From contig JAUCBJ010005203.1 of assembly GCA_032718475.1 (NCBI GenBank), forward strand, positions 1 to 20,305: 20,305 nt of DNA, given 5' to 3'. Origin of the DNA: Nemertoderma westbladi. Taxonomy: Eukaryota; Xenacoelomorpha; Nemertodermatida; Nemertodermatidae. A model generated the notes under the pieces. It did not search any database. It saw only the letters and a list, made by a program, of their open reading frames with translations, and was not told the origin of the DNA. The position numbers were made by a program, and so were the translations under genes. This document shows positions 18,396-20,305 of this stretch, one piece after another. Position 1 is the first letter of the stretch; the number at the start of each line of letters is the position of its first letter.

Positions 18396-18830
18396 GTAAG
18401 TGAATGTTAACTTACCCAATCTGGACTCCCGCCTTGTCTCACAAATCTGTACAACTGTTGTGAGTGAGTGACTTTGGTCCAATGTATAATGTGTGATTTT
18501 TTTTCCAATGGTTTGAGTTGTTTGCGAACTTTTGGTTTTTTTTGTGGTATTAACAAATTTTACAATGAAATTTAAACTCTGATGGGTTGCGACCTCTGCT
18601 GTTATATTTCACTTTGCAGTTTGCTCCCGTGTGAAGAATTCCAGGTCTTCCCTAAAAATCCTGGTTCCAGAATGGCTGAATCTAACCAAAACAATAAACG
18701 AATTAGAATCTGTACAGGTTATCTGACAGAAATAAGAGCTATAAAAAACACTTAATAAGGATAACTTAATAAGGATAATTTAAAAAATACAAATTCTTCC
18801 TTATATATAAAATTCCAATAAAAAGACTTC
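18396..18830. other. AT-rich stretch, mirror of 2581-3015
   Basis: No gene seen; it holds the same 14-bp tandem duplication (18751-18778) and the same T runs as the left arm. Confidence 0.5.
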
Positions 18831-20305
18831 ACCATGGGCTGTCCACCATGCTTATTCATTCCATGAGGCTGCCAAAGTACAAGATTATGCACTGGCTGGT
18901 CCTCACGGCGAAAGCAATGTCCTGCAAAGCGGAGACGATTTTGTTCTAGTGTCAAGCTTGGGGGAACCAATGAGACACCTCCAATGTTATATAGTGTCTG
19001 GTTGGAGATGTGTGCATTGTACTTGACAATGAACCCAGCGTAGCATTCTTGTGAATGTGCCATGATTAATTCTCGGAGACTTCCAAATCCTGGAAAGTCT
19101 ATTCAAGGCTGCCCATGCCTTTCCCTTACATATTCGAAGGTCCTCACCTGACTTCCGGATCCATGATCCCAGGTAACAGAAGTCATCCACATGCTCAAGC
19201 ATACCATCTTTTGAGCTTATGCTCTTCCGATCAGAGACTTGCTGAGGACTTTCAAAGTTAACTGTCAAAATTTTGGTCTTTCTGGAGTTAATAAAAAGAC
19301 TAACACTAGAAGCAGCATGTTCTAATGAGCTGAGGAGCCGTTGGGCTCCCTCTAGTGATTCTGAGAGTACTCCTAAGTCATCAGCAAAGTCTAGATCAGT
19401 TAGGTACTTGGCAGGATTTCCTCGACTTCTGGAGCCAGTAGGACCATCACCCCATCATCATTATGATGATCTAAGGACATGCGTAGAACATAGTCAACAA
19501 CAATTATGAACAAGAATGGTGCAAGTATGTCTCCCTGGAGGACGCCCCATAACACTTCAAATGGTTCTGTGTCACCGTCAACAGTAGACACAAATGTTGT
19601 CGAACCATCGTATACTGATCTGATTGCTGCAATAATTTCATCAGGAATCCCATATAATGAAAGTATGCTGAACATACGTGAGTGAGAGACTGAATCAAAG
19701 GCCTTGAAGAAGTCAACAAAGATAACAGCCAGATGCCTGTCTTTCTTTTTTGATAACTCTTCAATTATCCTTCTAAGTTCCAAAATGGGCTCCATGGTCC
19801 CACGACCTTTACGGAACCCATTCTGATTTCCACGGAGTAGTCTCTCAATGGGATCCCTGATGCGATTTATTAGAATTCTATTGTATAGCTTTGCAGCAAT
19901 CGAGATCAATGAGATTCCCCGAAAAGAACCATAGAGTCTTAGGTTGCCCTTCTTGGGAACTGGCACCAACTTATTTGTTTTCATTTCTTGTGGGACTCTT
20001 GTTGTTCGGTACATGTCTACTATGATGGGATAGATGAGCTTTAAACACTCAGGTATTTTAAAGACCTCGGGGGAACACCATCTACTCCACTGGCACGATT
20101 GGTCTTAATGCTCTTTGCAGCAGCCTTCACTTCTTCAAAGGAGATCTCACCAATGGGAATATCTGGGAGTACAGACTCAGACACTTTTACTTCTATAAAG
20201 TTATCAGGCAATACCCTGTCATTATTGAGGAGCTTTTCAAAGTGGGCCTTCCAACCATTGAGGCGATCGGTTGGTGATTCAGCCTTAACCTTTCTGGTTG
20301 GTTGG
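18831..20305 (-). pseudogene. LINE-A reverse transcriptase, right arm, cut by window end
   Basis: Mirror of 1106-2580 with the same frame changes and the same DFADD and FVDFFKAFDSV motifs (about 19379-19391 and 19686-19719). Its 5' end, and the integrase scrap that should precede it, lie beyond the window if the palindrome continues. Confidence 0.85.

Larger units (their letters stand above)
12485..20305 (-). repeat. Right arm of giant inverted repeat
   Basis: This is the partner of 1106-8926 in inverted orientation, about 99.9% identical by reading. It is truncated by the window end and may continue. At its inner edge the LINE-C 3' untranslated region runs on without interruption from 12485 to 12239, so this arm keeps the ancestral junction. 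It carries mirror copies of LINE-C, LINE-D, the LINE-B insertion with its target-site duplication, repeat copy B and most of LINE-A. Confidence 0.97.

Noticed and set aside
1106-20305. The palindrome as a missed-adapter (fold-back read) artefact
   Set aside because: Such artefacts normally have almost no spacer. Here 3.6 kb of unique sequence lies between the arms, the junction is asymmetric with an intact LINE 3' end on one side, and the arms differ at several single bases. A subtler assembly error is still possible.

Overview
This window looks like animal nuclear DNA, most likely from an aquatic invertebrate. It is AT-rich, packed with decayed non-LTR (LINE) retrotransposons of metazoan type, LTR-retrotransposon scraps, an integrase-like DDE gene and a satellite. 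There are no bacterial operons, ribosome binding sites or intact single-copy host genes. The species cannot be named from sequence alone.

The dominant structure is a very large inverted repeat. Positions 1106-8926 match the reverse complement of 12485-20305: every paired coordinate sums to 21411, so no net insertion or deletion exists across 7,821 bp. By eye I found six base differences (4072, 5901, 6415, 6770, 7714, 8730), about 99.9% identity. The right arm is cut by the window end, so the true palindrome may be longer. A 3,558-bp unique spacer (8927-12484) separates the arms.

Each arm, read inward, holds a nest of transposable elements: (1) on the left, an LTR-type integrase scrap (660-996) fused to a decayed LINE, here called LINE-A (996-2580); (2) a repeat, 'copy B', carrying exon-like sequence on the opposite strand; (3) a 376-bp LINE-B fragment inserted into copy B with a 13-bp target-site duplication; (4) a near full-length two-ORF LINE, LINE-D (about 3892-7811), apparently also inserted into copy B; (5) a short stretch rich in ACCGGT palindromes; (6) the 3' part of LINE-C. 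All coding sequence in both arms points toward the spacer. Each lesion I could compare (amber codon, 103-bp tandem duplication, frameshifts) is shared by both arms, so decay preceded the inverted duplication or was spread by gene conversion.

The spacer holds a broken DDE/integrase gene on the minus strand, a 20-base poly-C tract, a satellite array (six 59-bp dimers plus three 30-bp monomers, ending in a hairpin), an independent 3' end of LINE-C, and a GC-rich frameshifted Gypsy-like gag fragment. LINE-C continues past the palindrome boundary on the right arm but is cut there on the left, which suggests that the right arm is the source and the left arm the copy. No intact gene is supported. 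The interest lies in the palindrome itself, the satellite and its integrase neighbour, and the record of nested insertions.
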